A stretch of 64,000 nt of DNA from Vespula vulgaris. Taxonomy: Eukaryota > Arthropoda > Insecta > Hymenoptera > Vespidae. Each line of letters starts with the position of its first letter. Position 1 is the first letter of the stretch. A model generated the notes under the pieces. That model saw only the letters and a program-made list of their open reading frames with translations. It was not told where the DNA came from and ran no database searches. A program made the position numbers and the translations under genes. Shown one piece after another: positions 24,201-34,319 of this stretch. Location: assembly GCF_905475345.1 (NCBI RefSeq), contig NC_066589.1, positions 681,001 through 745,000 on the forward strand. Reading direction: 5' to 3'.

Positions 24201-24309
24201 CTTTCGATCGAATAAATTTTTCATTGTCAGAAAATATTTCGTTAGCTAACGATCTATTGAAAATTCTACAGAGTAATAATAAAAAGAAAATGATCGATTT
24301 TACATCCAT
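18184..24309 (-). CDS. Giant intronless secreted disordered protein, 2041 aa, unrecognised
   Basis: A single frame of 2041 codons. The start is well supported: MDVKSIIFFLLLLCRIFNRSLA is a signal peptide, probably cut before NEIF. The mature protein is dominated by Ser, Thr, Lys, Arg, Asp, Glu and Asn with almost no hydrophobic clusters, so it is probably disordered. Dibasic and furin-like sites are frequent, e.g. VKRAPREE near residue 120, RTRRKRTAEY near 740, TRKSRRRPS and IQKRS in the middle. Outside the signal peptide only two cysteines are seen, near residues 935 (KNCEEVDAD) and 974 (LDCFKAKYF). They flank the least repetitive region (about 890-1100), the best candidate for a folded part. 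A Thr-rich run lies near residues 1825-1840, and the chain ends NYDY. No known domain is recognised; candidate roles are extracellular matrix component, mucin-like protein or multi-peptide precursor, none demonstrated. Confidence 0.85.
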   Translation of the reverse strand: MDVKSIIFFLLLLCRIFNRSLANEIFSDNEKFIRSKEFIENDPNGISTSEDISSISSEHIDEPPDHKIPYSEHENSNKDIPTKPKYLAPGDWAKPSKEKNISIDFVPTKIYAQVRETHTVKRAPREEAIEEADTDEEKINALRLREVVKNSKVNTVYTEEGYEDSAYDHAGHIRDADFHEDFNRNLRNRLKEKHGEERTISDELTNHEDNHNEDDKNDEENSRENYLESNLNPKLIVRNEIETLEKDLERESEEAEGNSDIRLFDSKKLKKSTSSEGKSTANNEISSNENYNQDRWKDEKENENTYNKNPTDRITTAYNNPEGTIVDRSKENLSTTDYGKIVWDFLKTTTSNPLNEQEITLIRKEATTLSPDLQLPMLVTTMPLTLSGSYFLPTIKETVTLPTVYPASQNFLPRGLNSETVNAGLITSIAQNDDQIWPRQTNVVNYVDLEDSTTIRSVISDFSNSWKPSTRITTGRSSLNNFNDLVSSNGAIESPTTSLPEENQTENFQSDDVKIDDNKENFFSNSFIDRKKIKYKVLGRHKPRKSTKSSISSRSRKENDLKDLSDDVQKYNKNLNDQRAKYTKVLNYVMNQDRSKESNGFTNARGPNEVKYFDFRVEDRPTAGSELAVVDQSSVPIESETIMREPNDKNFPRNRPISSVDSFLGTSSLPIYKIDTFSLLGLSPPPLPLPTQLLPPSKYRNKYRSVSFPYNNEGGYYRNIEPILKYAPVIVDLKRKSRTRRKRTAEYVKGEINNGTTNREEINQDNDNIFRVTKDGRKSRVTEGSRNNDYYEERTRQRTISKSLDDKKPHEELLNESPNITTLVVEKEIEERFNKDHEKSDNEKLENQRKNDEVSVEVEVPTNYDYVEELANQEVEKLPVIEETTKIDLKKYPFYKNERISDLSGLKYALHPGNVPRKTSTGMEFYDSRDIYKNCEEVDADLDELPPKEERPSNDRDPSVHEPRLRGLGEKLDCFKAKYFDENPFDNPLFIEKNVGDPNLPKELDPKKLSKRVLVLPIGTSEEYIPEKLSRKPERDSYRPYIARNSKGERRVPKNQPKKERISASLELAPVPYHRQVYEDVMNNIKESADVYRNHRMTTISPTTLTESVSDDATNVKTFNNISSTNKTNLSDIERDSNTTKIDGLLPPKGPNDFGKIIGPRRNRITRKSRRRPSLYHLPRTIRRYHKITIQKRSIEKPFNDSKLVDLVAKKNVKANIKNVTNRFNTTLRPRRRKSSVSKNLTLSADDLKKDSSSRIVYTIRDRIKHSKPKDELKDVGKFTRESRTLDEDSRRKEPRYNSVERKRNNFDSSTVPTILSTIWSDNTDVDESTTPSTISNKRLRYSTLSRNKTRKDSEEHPSEKDSITKDKNKYEVRENIDDIKTTPAAILSTTSLEYSDYLTSDSPGYNGAFTEETTDSPMFEESRSKVSNDDLEEDFKSTEHSHESEEDSSEKEEEDEEDEGTLETKERDISKEEDKTFFSHYSSRPYSPSENYEDEKYSELGPRINKPAFYHPSFSMQGYERSNISPFEENSEEKASDENKKRTRYTSFPWSSEDEGRNKNSFGESKYIPFWSYEFPWEKRERLARERRREKKNYGRFDDFSSRDSNEDVSSSKDTHTRFYPWDLYDGPSSKKQRINRQGRYFDTEESSSLHKPVKYSSKYNSNNLKSSQSIENNFNNIHVDSEKLKRKKDQTGSSNNRRIITGTLVPEDITLAPRKEIGRKKMAEENNLTEVTSVATIKHKNRKSTTKKEILKEPQVESTTLKIPINTETTNKSNKVTDRPIDRSRRRRILKKNLKIDDDVKEYSTKPVTEQIKRRKIRSTTTAPTTTRTTITTTTFSRLVSTKKPIRYRRPQTRYQQTNNQFSKMKDTFPTPSTTTVEHRSRVSKESFIRTTYPDNENSTTNVNDDLGTLDIKRYNENNKIDRNRGNITSENVERISMTTKETPDHVYRTKKVDKDGVKEMFISIEPNKAKNITELDDSDISEFGKEDNKWGISQDLDLNGIPSTEVSSLDQDGVIRLTEHSLSNIRSTVSWISENYDY

Positions 24310-27163
24310 TCCTCAATATTAATCGCGATAAGTCATTATAATATCGATGATTTTTTTGTTTTTGTTTTTTGTTCTTTATCACGTCTCGCACGATTATTTT
24401 ATCACTGCACTTTAAATTTCGATCGTACGAAATACATCACAAAGTCGATATTTATTTCTATATGTTCACTTTACGTTCTACAAAATCTTCAGTTGTACTG
24501 TTCAGCATTACGATCGTGTCGAGTCGATTTATATTTTCTAGTCGGGTAAAAAGTAGTGGGGTAGGGTGAGAAATGGTAGAGTTAGCTTCAGAGACCTTAT
24601 TCACGAAGCGTGCAGATCGTCGACGTTCGACGATTTTGCGATCTCTCGATAGTACCTTCTCGGAGTTTATTACTAGAAAGGGAATAAAATCGGAATATAA
24701 TAGTATCGGTGCCATTTACGGACACTTTCGTTTCTCGTATTTTTATTTTCCCGATAAATCTCGATCAAAGGTATCATAATGAGATTTCTCGATTATGTTT
24801 TGTTCAATTGCTATAGAACGTAACGTAACACGTACAGATTATATATATAGTTATACATTAATATGCTGAATATACTGATCACTAGTGACTGGCAAATTAA
24901 TTTTTTTGATTTACTTACATTTCTAAGATTTCTTTTATAACGTTTCAGAAAAATCTAATCTAAACATTATTACAATCTTATTTCGCCTAGAAAAAGTTAT
25001 GGAATATATATATATATATATATTACATTATACTTAATTGTATTATATTTAATGATATTAATTGTATAATAAATTGTATAATATTGCATTATAATATATC
25101 TCGAATTATAAGATTAAGTAAATATCGATATAATTAGCAAATACAATGTATTCTGTAATATAAATATAAAATTTTGTATGTATATAGTTGAAATGAAAAT
25201 AACTGTTTATTGTGACAAAAAGTCCAACGTGTTTTCCCTTAAATCCAATCAATATTATACTATCCCATAGTATTTTTCATATCCCAAATCGTTTTTTATA
25301 TAATAATCATATAACGCAAAAATAATTAACAAAAGAAGTTTTTTAAATTTCACAAAGATTAAAAGTCTACAAACTTTGTTTGGAGAAAAAATATATACTT
25401 TGTCAAAAATTTGAAATTTCGAACAGGAGAATATAACTAACCAGGAGATGGTTTTTGCATAACACCTCTTCTAGAATCATGTGATCCTGATACAAATTAC
25501 GATTTGCGGGAAAATTTTCCGCGTTCTCCAGAATTTGAATTTTTAAACAGGAGAGAATGACTTAGTAGGAGGTAGTAAGAGTGAACGTGCCACCTCTTCT
25601 GGAATCATATGATCCTGATACAAACCTCGATTTGCGGGAAAACTTTCCGCGTTTTCCAGAATTTAAAATAAAAGAATCAATTTTTTAGATAAGGAAAATA
25701 ATGAGACAATTTAATAGAAAACACATTTGATTTTTTTCACATGAAACATTTTTAGTTTCACTTTTGTTAATAATACATAGTATATACATCGTATTTGTTA
25801 ATTGTACAAATATATATTTTGTTATATAAATAACGCCATAATACAATACAGTATAATACAATATAATATAATATTATACATAATACAATATAATACATTA
25901 TAATACTGTAGTAAACAATATTTTTTCTTTATGCTTGTCAGATTTAAGTAAACAAAATATGTTTCATAAGAACTTCGGCCTTTTGAATGTAACATACAGC
26001 CTATTAATAGGCAACCAGCGATACGTGATTATATTCCTTCGTGACTCACTAATTTATAATATAATTTATCACATTTTACAATAATAAAATACCTCGTATC
26101 GCATATTGTTGAATTCGTTTCAGCAAAAGCTATTCAACCTTGAAAAGAAGAATATATAGTTTCGTATAGAAAAAATTCATATAACTTCGAAATTTCTCCC
26201 ACCATTTGACCTACAAAAAAATTGGCCCCATATAATTGATCCCATATAATACCTTCATATCAAAAAAATCATATCAAAAAAATTCATATAAAAAATCCTT
26301 TTGATGGATTCAGTCTTTCACGAGATATTCCAATTTTTGTTGAATATAAACGGGACACCCTGTATATAAGCGTTGGCAGACAACGTGCTAATGAGTTCAT
26401 ACCACATGATTCAAGGTACTATGAACTCTTAGCTGAAGCGTTCCACAGGGAAGGTTCCATAATAGTTCTTTAGAAGTTTCGGTCGAAGGAAGAAAGTCGA
26501 AACGCATGCTGCATGGAGTCGTCACGCTTCGCGAATCGACACGGTTAGGAGTCAGATAATAGCTTTTGCCGAGACAAACGATTCACGGACGACCGAGTCT
26601 AGTAAATCGCCTCGCATTCTGTCTATTTGGTCTCACGATATTTCAAATATTTCGATTGCTCTTTTTTCCACGGAGAGAGATTCGCTTCTTGTTTTTATTC
26701 GAGTGAAATAAAAATAAGTGTAACCTTCTTTCAACGTTAACGAGTAGAAGTCGTCGACGATTTCGAAGAATTTATCCTCTTCAAATTCAAGTTTAACAAT
26801 CATCTTTCTCTAATTTTTTTTTGTTTCGGATAATCACCTAGAATTTTATTTTCAACGAATATATATATATTGTATATATGTATATATATACAATACACAC
26901 ACACACACACACACACACAAATAGGTATAGGGCTATGATAATTTATTTTATTTTCTTAAAGTTAACATATAAATAAAGAGTACAACAATATATAATAATA
27001 AATATAAAAAACGGTTACACACGATCGATTATTTATCTAAGATGACTCGTTATACTATGATAAAAGTCATCTTTAATAAAAGATACATTAATGCGAACGA
27101 ATATAATACTGTATTCCGATATTTAAGCACGAATTCATCATTGAGAGTCATATTCGTTATCGC

Positions 27164-27210
<47 letters not shown>

Positions 27211-27401
27211 ATTTACATACATATGTACATATATTTAAAAATTTTTAGTTTTTAACAAAATTTATACATCTACTCTTTATATAATACACGATCGTTCGGA
27301 TCGATCATGAATTTTGATAAATAACAAATAGAAAAGAAGATAATTACAATTCTTTACGAAAGAACGATGCGTCAGGTACTGATAAAAGATAACGAGATAT
27401 T
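24310..27401. other. AT-rich intergenic region between the 2041-aa gene and spz
   Basis: The part near 24560-24780 is GC-richer and probably holds the promoter of the 2041-aa gene, although no clear TATA box was seen. The remainder is AT-rich with AT and AC microsatellites (25005-25025, 26862-26920, 27167-27208), the tandem pair at 25411-25664, and a GGGACACCCTGTATA motif near 26350 that resembles ends of insect mobile elements. A GC-richer block at 26370-26640 has no convincing frame. Minus-strand AATAAA signals near 26945 could end the spz transcript. Confidence 0.5.
25411..25664. repeat. Tandem duplication (~128 bp) with E2F-like palindromes
   Basis: Two direct copies, 25411-25537 and 25538-25664, share GAACAGGAGA/AAACAGGAGA, CACCTCTTCT(A/G)GAATCAT, GATCCTGATACAAA, and CCAGAATTT at the end. 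Each contains a near-palindrome: GCGGGAAAATTTTCCGCG at 25506-25523 and GCGGGAAAACTTTCCGCG at 25634-25651. GCGGGAAA is the classic E2F core. Confidence 0.8.
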
Positions 27402-30356
27402 CTAAGATGTTAACATCGGTTTCCAAGAATTCGAATCGTTTGGAACATCGGACAATTGCAATGGGAATTTGATTTCCGAAGATTGCAACATCGATGCCTC
27501 CGGTTTAAAGAAATCTAAGATCGGATGATAGTTATAATTGATTCGTCTTGGAGGTTCATGATACTCTTCGTCGAAGCCACCATTTTGTAGTCTAGTAGAA
27601 GCGTTTGTATCTTGATCGTACGGTTGACTATATCTACACAAAGAAAAATGATTCATTTTTTTGACGCAAATCAAATTTGTTATACCAATTATCTCATTTT
27701 AAATAATCCAGCCAAATATCTCCGATTTTCTATTTTATAAAGAAATGATTCAAATAAAAGTTTTGAGATTTAAAAAGAGAAATGTAATATTTGCTGAAGC
27801 TACTTCATAGAAGAAGTTATTCACAAGATACAAAATTCAAAACGATTTTTTTTAATCGAAATCGATATTTTAAATTTGACAAAAGTGATAGAGAATATCA
27901 ATACGAATCCAACGAATATGTTTTCACCAAAATTTTATCGAACTATGACGATAGTCACAACTTAGTATGGCACAGCATTTGTGATTTATAATCTATGTTT
28001 TATAATTTATGATTTGTGATATATGACTGCGATCTGGGTTTATAATTAAATAACTATAGTTATTATAACTTGATGAAATATCAATGAAAAGATATACTAC
28101 AGATGCTCGTTGAATTTGTATTGATATTTTCTAAAACAATTGTTAAGCTTAAAATATCGATCTTTATTAAAAGAACAAAAATACTGTGACTATAGTATTT
28201 TTATATCTATCGCCTAACTGCATCCTCTACGAAGTAGCTGCAATAAACATTACATTTGCTTTTTATAAATTTCACAACTTTTGCTTAAAACGTTTGTTTA
28301 TAAATTTCGATAGTATCAGAAATATTTGGCTCGTTTAAAGATATTTAAAATATATATTTGGATCGTTTAAAATGAGACACCCGGTGTATCGACTTGTCCA
28401 GAAGATTCGTGTCACTTCTCCACGTATGTCGAAACATATCTGTAAAACGTGTATAACGATATTAAACGTGTATTAGTTAAGTATATATATTGAAACGTGG
28501 CATTGAAGTAAGAATGTTTTTATATATTTCTTTTTTTTTTAATTTATTATTTCAATTTTGTATCTTGAAAATGGAAGATAACAAAGTGCGTTTTTTAAAA
28601 ATGTTTTTCTATTACAAAAAAGGCAAAAATGTGCAACGCAATTGATAAAATAGATTTTTGTCATTTATGAGGATGATGATTTAGTTAAACGGATGTTAGA
28701 AAATGATTTGCAATGTTTACATCTGGCAATTTCAATTTAAAAAATCTAGAACACTTGAGAAGACTTTCTAACAATGATGACGATAAAATCAAGACAGTTA
28801 TCAAGAGAAACCAACATTATACATTTTATCAAATAAAATAGATATTAAATTTATGAAAAAAAAAAAAAAACTGTGAGAGAGAAAAAGGAAGAAAGAGAGT
28901 GATAAAAAAGGAAAAGAGTTTCAAGAGCATTTGATATACTTGAGTTAATTAATCATCAGTACAAATTTTCCAGAGAACTCTTTATATTTTCCTTTTTAAT
29001 GATATGACTAACCTGTTCAACGAGCTATTATTAGGATTATCAGAGAATTCTTCCATTTGAAGAGACTCCCTTCTGAACGGTGGTCTGTGTCTAGTAGGTC
29101 TAGAAGAGTGTCCCTTGTTCAATGGTCCAATGTATCCAGGAGCTCTAGTATTGGGTGCATGTTGTTGAGGTAATTTATCAAAGGGTCTGTGAACGGACGA
29201 GGGTCCTTTTGCTCTGGTTCGTCCAGGAAGTGTGAAACTAGGTCGGCTGGTCGACGAAGTTTCGATCACCGGTCTTTTGTTACTGGATAATCCTGGAAAA
29301 CGTTTGTTTTGGCAACATCCATCGTGATATCTCGTTAATGTCAAAAAATTTTCGTGGAATGTACCGATATTCGAATCGTAGCTCGAACTTGGATTGTTGT
29401 ATTTACTGACGTAATTGTGATTAGGTTTGCTCAATTCTGGATAATCGTCCTTTGACTCGTTATTGGTAACAAATTCAGCTCCAGGAAATTTTTCTTTCGG
29501 CTTCGGCGGCGGATCTTTTTCATGCGGTGGAAATATTTCGGAATAACCATGAACGTGACAACTACAACAAGTAGGTACCTTGAATATATCCATATGAAGA
29601 CCTAATTTCGAATCCCATGTTAACAATCGATGATAATTGTAAACTTGCACGCAGGAAGAACGATAGTTCTCCGATATGAAGGAACAACTACTTCGAGTAT
29701 TTCTGAAATGAAAGATACGATATCGTTATTTTTATCAATTATGTTTCATTTTCTGATCGTTCGTTTAAAACGATAATTTTCTTTTAAACAAGGATCAACA
29801 CTTACGAACACTTCTCCAAACGTAACGTTTGAGTATGCTCTCCTGTATTTATTATGTATTTCCAAATTCCAGATGCTGCTCTAGCCAATTGTGGACGTGC
29901 ATATTTAACCGTAGATGGGCATGTGAATCCTTCTTCGACGTTATCGAATGAATTGTCCGATCTAAAGAAAGAAATTTATTATTCGACGTTCACATTTATC
30001 GCATTTACGAAACTGTATAATCGATCGTATATGTATGTCTAGTGTGTTTTCTTTCGATCGATGGATTGCATTTGAAAATGGTGAAAGTTAATTGAACGAC
30101 GTGAAATATACACTGAAATTGTTCTCACTCGATTAAGAAAAAATTCTTTTCCTTTTTCTTTTTCTTTTCTTTCTTTTTTTGTTTTCAATCCTTCCGTGTC
30201 TCCCGATTTCTAAAGCATCATTGTGCTCGTTAAATTACTACTTACATTATAACGCTATTTAACTATGCGATAGATTTGCTGATAAAAAAAATAGAATGTA
30301 TTGAGAACACGCAAAGGAGTTTTCAGATAGTAGGTAATAGTCACGCGATTAATATT

Positions 30357-30403
<47 letters not shown>

Positions 30404-31432
30404 TAAATTTACCTTTTAATTTCATTACTCTCGTAACGATTTTCAAATCGATTTTCGTATCGATTTTCAAAAGGGCTAGGCGAAGAATGATCGTCGAATC
30501 TTCCCTCTTGTACCTTGTAATCGGTCAACAAAGCTGACACCATGTCTTTGTTGTTTCTCAAGCTCCTCGTTATCGCTTCGCTTGAATAGAGTATAATAAT
30601 GAAAAGAGAGGAAACGAAAAAGAAAATAAAACTAGACGATAATAAAAATAAAAGTCGATCTTAACGTTTAAATAATATCATACATTATCGTACTTACTGC
30701 GGATAATCCGTAGCCTCGAGGCATACGGTTTTAGAAAAGAAAGTACATTCCTTATCCGTGGGAACCCTCTTTGGCTCGGAAGGTTTTCTCGATGGTCTCA
30801 ATGGAGACGTTCTCGGTGGATCTGCAAAAGCGAAAGATCCGATTTTCCTTATCTCGTTTGAATAATCGTTTGCCAGGAAATGATGACATCGACGAGACTT
30901 TTATTTCTCTTTTTTTTTTCTTTTCTTTCTTTTTTCCTTTTTTTTTTTTATTCACAACGGATAGAAGGATAGAATAGACCGACCTGCATAAACGTTTCTT
31001 CTGTTAAGAGAAGACGGTCTTCTCGTTGATAGATTCACCGGTGGAGGCGGCGGCATCCGATAAAAGGGTCGTCTTCTTGGGACAGGTCTTGCCGATCGCA
31101 ACTCTTGTGCCTTGTACATCCGATAAAATTAAATTAAAAATAAAAAAATGGAAGGAAGAAAAAAACGAGAAGAAGGAAAAGAGACGAAAATCGATTTCAA
31201 AGGGATCATTAAAATTAAAGTAAACCTTCTCGATCTCTTCGAGATATTCAAATATCGAGATAGTCCGCGTTTACGATGTTGCGATTGCACTTTCGTATTC
31301 ACCCGTCATGCGCTAATTGTATATTTCTTTTAGTTAGAGAAAATTATCTCAGGAAATAAGAACATACATAGATTTGTTTCGTTCTTTTTCTCTTTTATCT
31401 TTTTATTTTCTTTTTTATTCCCTTTCTCTCTT

Positions 31433-31467
<35 letters not shown>

Positions 31468-31842
31468 TTCTCTTTCTTTAATTGCTACATCCAGAGAAGT
31501 TTTATGAGGCATTGCGATTATGCATGGCAAACGCGAACTTCGCGTGAAAGTATAAAACGAAAAACTCTCTCGGAGAAATGTGTTAATTCGTTTATACTGT
31601 TGATTCTAATATCGATAGACATCTTGCTGAATTAAAACGATCCATTCTCAAAGGAATAAAATGTTTCTTGTTTTTCTTTTTTCTCTTTTTTCTTTTCTCT
31701 TATTAATGTTTCAAAAGAAAACGTTTTATGACTTCTCAAAGAGCGACAGGATGGCATAGTATCAGATTACTTCCACCTCCGACGACGTAACGTAACAAGT
31801 TGCGTGGAATTCACATTGAAAAAAAAAAGAAAAAGAAAACAG

Positions 31843-31875
<33 letters not shown>

Positions 31876-33493
31876 AACAACAAAAAGAAAAAAATAAAGA
31901 AGGCGCGATTTCATAATAACGATTATTATCCATATCGCGTTAATTAAGAAAGTTTAAATTACCTTTGGTAATTCCTCCGCAGTTTCCTTCCCATCCTCTT
32001 CTTCTTCTTCTTTTTCCTTCTCGGTCTTTACCTCCTCATCCTTTTTCTTCTCCTTCCCTTCCTCCTCGTCCTTTGCATCCTCATCCTTCTCGTTCTTCTC
32101 AACTTCTTCCTTCTCAACTTCATCCTCTTCCATCTCCTCTTCTTCATCCTCTTCCATCTCGTCTCCAGAAATATCGTCGGAAATGATCCTTGCGATATCT
32201 GCACTGATAGGCAACATCAAAGCTCTCGAAGCGTTCCTTCTGTTGTTATCATTGTCGCCAAACAGAGATCGAGCATCCACGGTTGCAGAAGACGGTGTTG
32301 TTTCGTTATCGTTTATTCTCTTTGAAATTAATCTCGCCATAAGTAATTTTTGTCGTACCGACATATTACGTATTATTGGTATTACCTGACCGATCTGTTC
32401 CCTCTTCTCGGTCATTTTCAGGGCCTTTAAAAGTGAAATTGATAAGTCAGTCAAGTTGACTTTTTTCTTTTTTATTTATTCAATCCTTATCGATTGAATT
32501 TTTAGTAATATCGTCAAGTATATTCTTTTAATAATGTATATTATATTATTATTATATAATATATATAATATGATAATTTTATTATTATTATTATCGTTAT
32601 CATCATCGTCGTCATCATCATCATTATCATCATTATCATTATTGTTGTCATAGTATTTATAAACATTTTCAATAATAAACAACTATCATTAAACTTTATA
32701 AACTTTCGTTAAAGTTGACTAGGAAATATACCATAATATTCTTTGAGAGATAAGAATTAAAGTACCTTGATAAAAGTACTTGAAATTAATAAGTAAGTGG
32801 ACCTTGATTTTTTTTAGTTAATTCTTATCAATTTTCAACCTTATCAACCTATATTAATAGTATTTTTTATTAATAATAATAATATTAAATACATTATTGT
32901 TATATAACATATATTATATAGTAATATATATTATATTATATATAGTAATAATATTATTATTATAAATATTATCATCATCATCATTATTATTATTATTATT
33001 ATTATCGTTATCAGTTGATTTTACAAAGTATTTATAAACATTTTTAATACTAAACTGTTGTTAAAATTAAGAAAACTTCTTTAAAATTAGCAAACATAAT
33101 GATATTCTTGGAGCGATAAGAATTGAATATAATCAATGAAAACAATGATTAATCAATCATCATTCAATTTCGAAAACAATGAATAATCAATGATAATTAT
33201 TAAAAAAATGATTTCATTCGTGATAACGTCTAGATGAAAAGTAATCACACTCGTATGTTATTTCAGATGAAGAAATCTCCTATGCTTTTTTTTTCCTTTT
33301 TATTTTATTGCTTACTCACGGATTTCACTATGTCTCGTACTTTATCGGTCCTGTTCTTGACACTAATTTGCTCCTCGTTGATCGTCGAAGAAACAGAAAC
33401 GTCCTCTTTTGTTGGATTTTTATCCTCGTAGATTCCATCGTCTTTCTGATCCTCCTTCGAGTCGACGTTAAACGAGGATAGTAGTACGAACGT
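27402..33493 (-). CDS. spz4: Spaetzle-family cystine-knot Toll ligand, probably Spaetzle 4 (first exon not placed)
   Basis: Eight exons join with correct phases: 33493-33320, 32424-31963, 31110-30984, 30821-30698, 30580-30413, 29961-29806, 29702-29013 and 27633-27402, giving ~710 residues plus a missing N terminus. TFVLLSSFNVDS at the start looks like the end of a signal peptide. The prodomain includes a long Glu/Lys stretch and a CTFFSKTVCLEATDYPH segment. Then KR precedes the C-terminal knot: FTCPSTV, LEKCSN, SSCSFI, SSCVQVYNYHRLLTWD and DIFKVPTCCSCHV, seven cysteines as in the family. A ~250-residue Pro/Ser/Arg-rich tail follows. Spaetzle proteins are secreted dimers that bind Toll receptors after cleavage of the prodomain (family knowledge). 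Assignment to paralogue 4 rests on my recollection of knot sequence and is less certain than the family. Confidence 0.85.
32470..33125. repeat. Diverged tandem duplication inside a spz intron
   Basis: Two AT-rich copies of ~300-350 bases, at about 32470-32770 and 32815-33125. They share TTATCATCATC-type triplets, GTATTTATAAACATTTT, and ATTCTTTGAGAGATAAGAATT versus ATTCTTGGAGCGATAAGAATT. They lie between the exons ending at 33320 and starting at 32424. No coding content. Confidence 0.6.
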
Positions 33494-33566
33494 CTAGAGA
33501 GTGAAACGGAAAGCAATGTTGTTATTTTTTCCTTTTTCTTCTTTTCTTTTTTTTTTTTTACCTTAC

Positions 33567-33581
33567 CAGGTTTAGAGATCT
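33567..33581 (-). CDS. Candidate 15-nt microexon of spz
   Basis: AGATCTCTAAACCTG is flanked by a good acceptor (TTTTTACTCGTAG) and an excellent donor (GTAAGG). It is in phase 0 with the next exon and would add RSLNL before TFVLLSSF, extending the hydrophobic signal core. If the acceptor is two bases further in (GTAGAG), a start at 33698 with a GTATCT donor could feed it in phase instead. Either reading is tentative, because the true first exon of the gene was not identified. Confidence 0.3.
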
Positions 33582-34048
33582 CTACGAGTAAAAATCATTT
33601 ATTACATCGAACGAGCGCGTGCCGTATAAGATTCTTCGTATTTAATAGACAGCCTGGAATTCTAGATACGTTTGATATGTGCGCGTGAAAGTACGCATTA
33701 GAAAATATTCGTTCTCGAAAGATATATAGATTGTGCGTTCTAATCTTTAAAAGAAAATCTTGAATTATCTAAGATCGTATGGAAAACAAGAAAAAAAACG
33801 AAACGAAAATAGAAAAAAGAAAAAAAGGGACAATTGCGATATCACACGACAAGCGTTTCGGAATATTAACAAGGTGAAAGAAACAAGAAAGGATAAACTA
33901 ATATATTCCAGTGGTTTTAATTAAGAAATGATTTCAAGGCACAATTAGAGACGATGCAACTTCCTCGAGAAGAAGGAACAATTGTAGCGCGTGCGCAAGA
34001 TAGTATTACGCGCGGAGACGTAACAGTTATCTGTAAGAGGAAGCTCGG

Positions 34049-34056
34049 TTTATATA
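34049..34056 (-). promoter_or_regulatory. TATA box probably belonging to spz
   Basis: CTATATAAACCGAGC on the minus strand is a strong TATA match, 560 bases upstream of the first recognised spz exon and pointing towards it. A TTACAGATAAC sequence ~28 bases downstream could be the initiator. The satellite array begins ~260 bases further upstream. Confidence 0.45.
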
Positions 34057-34319
34057 GCATTAGCTACTAGTTTTCCAACTAACTTAAGATTATCGCGAAG
34101 AGGAATCTTTTTCATTTCTGAGGATGCCCAGCAACAAGTTACCACTGACTATACGAGTTTAGTGTTATACGATCTAAAAAAACTGCGAAATAGTTCCCAT
34201 TAAACTCTTTTATATTTTCTTTTGACTAACTATATCTCAGTTAAAATATTTATGTAATATATTATATATATAATTTCATTTATTTAAAAATAATTTAGAA
34301 AAAATTTCTTCGCCATTTT

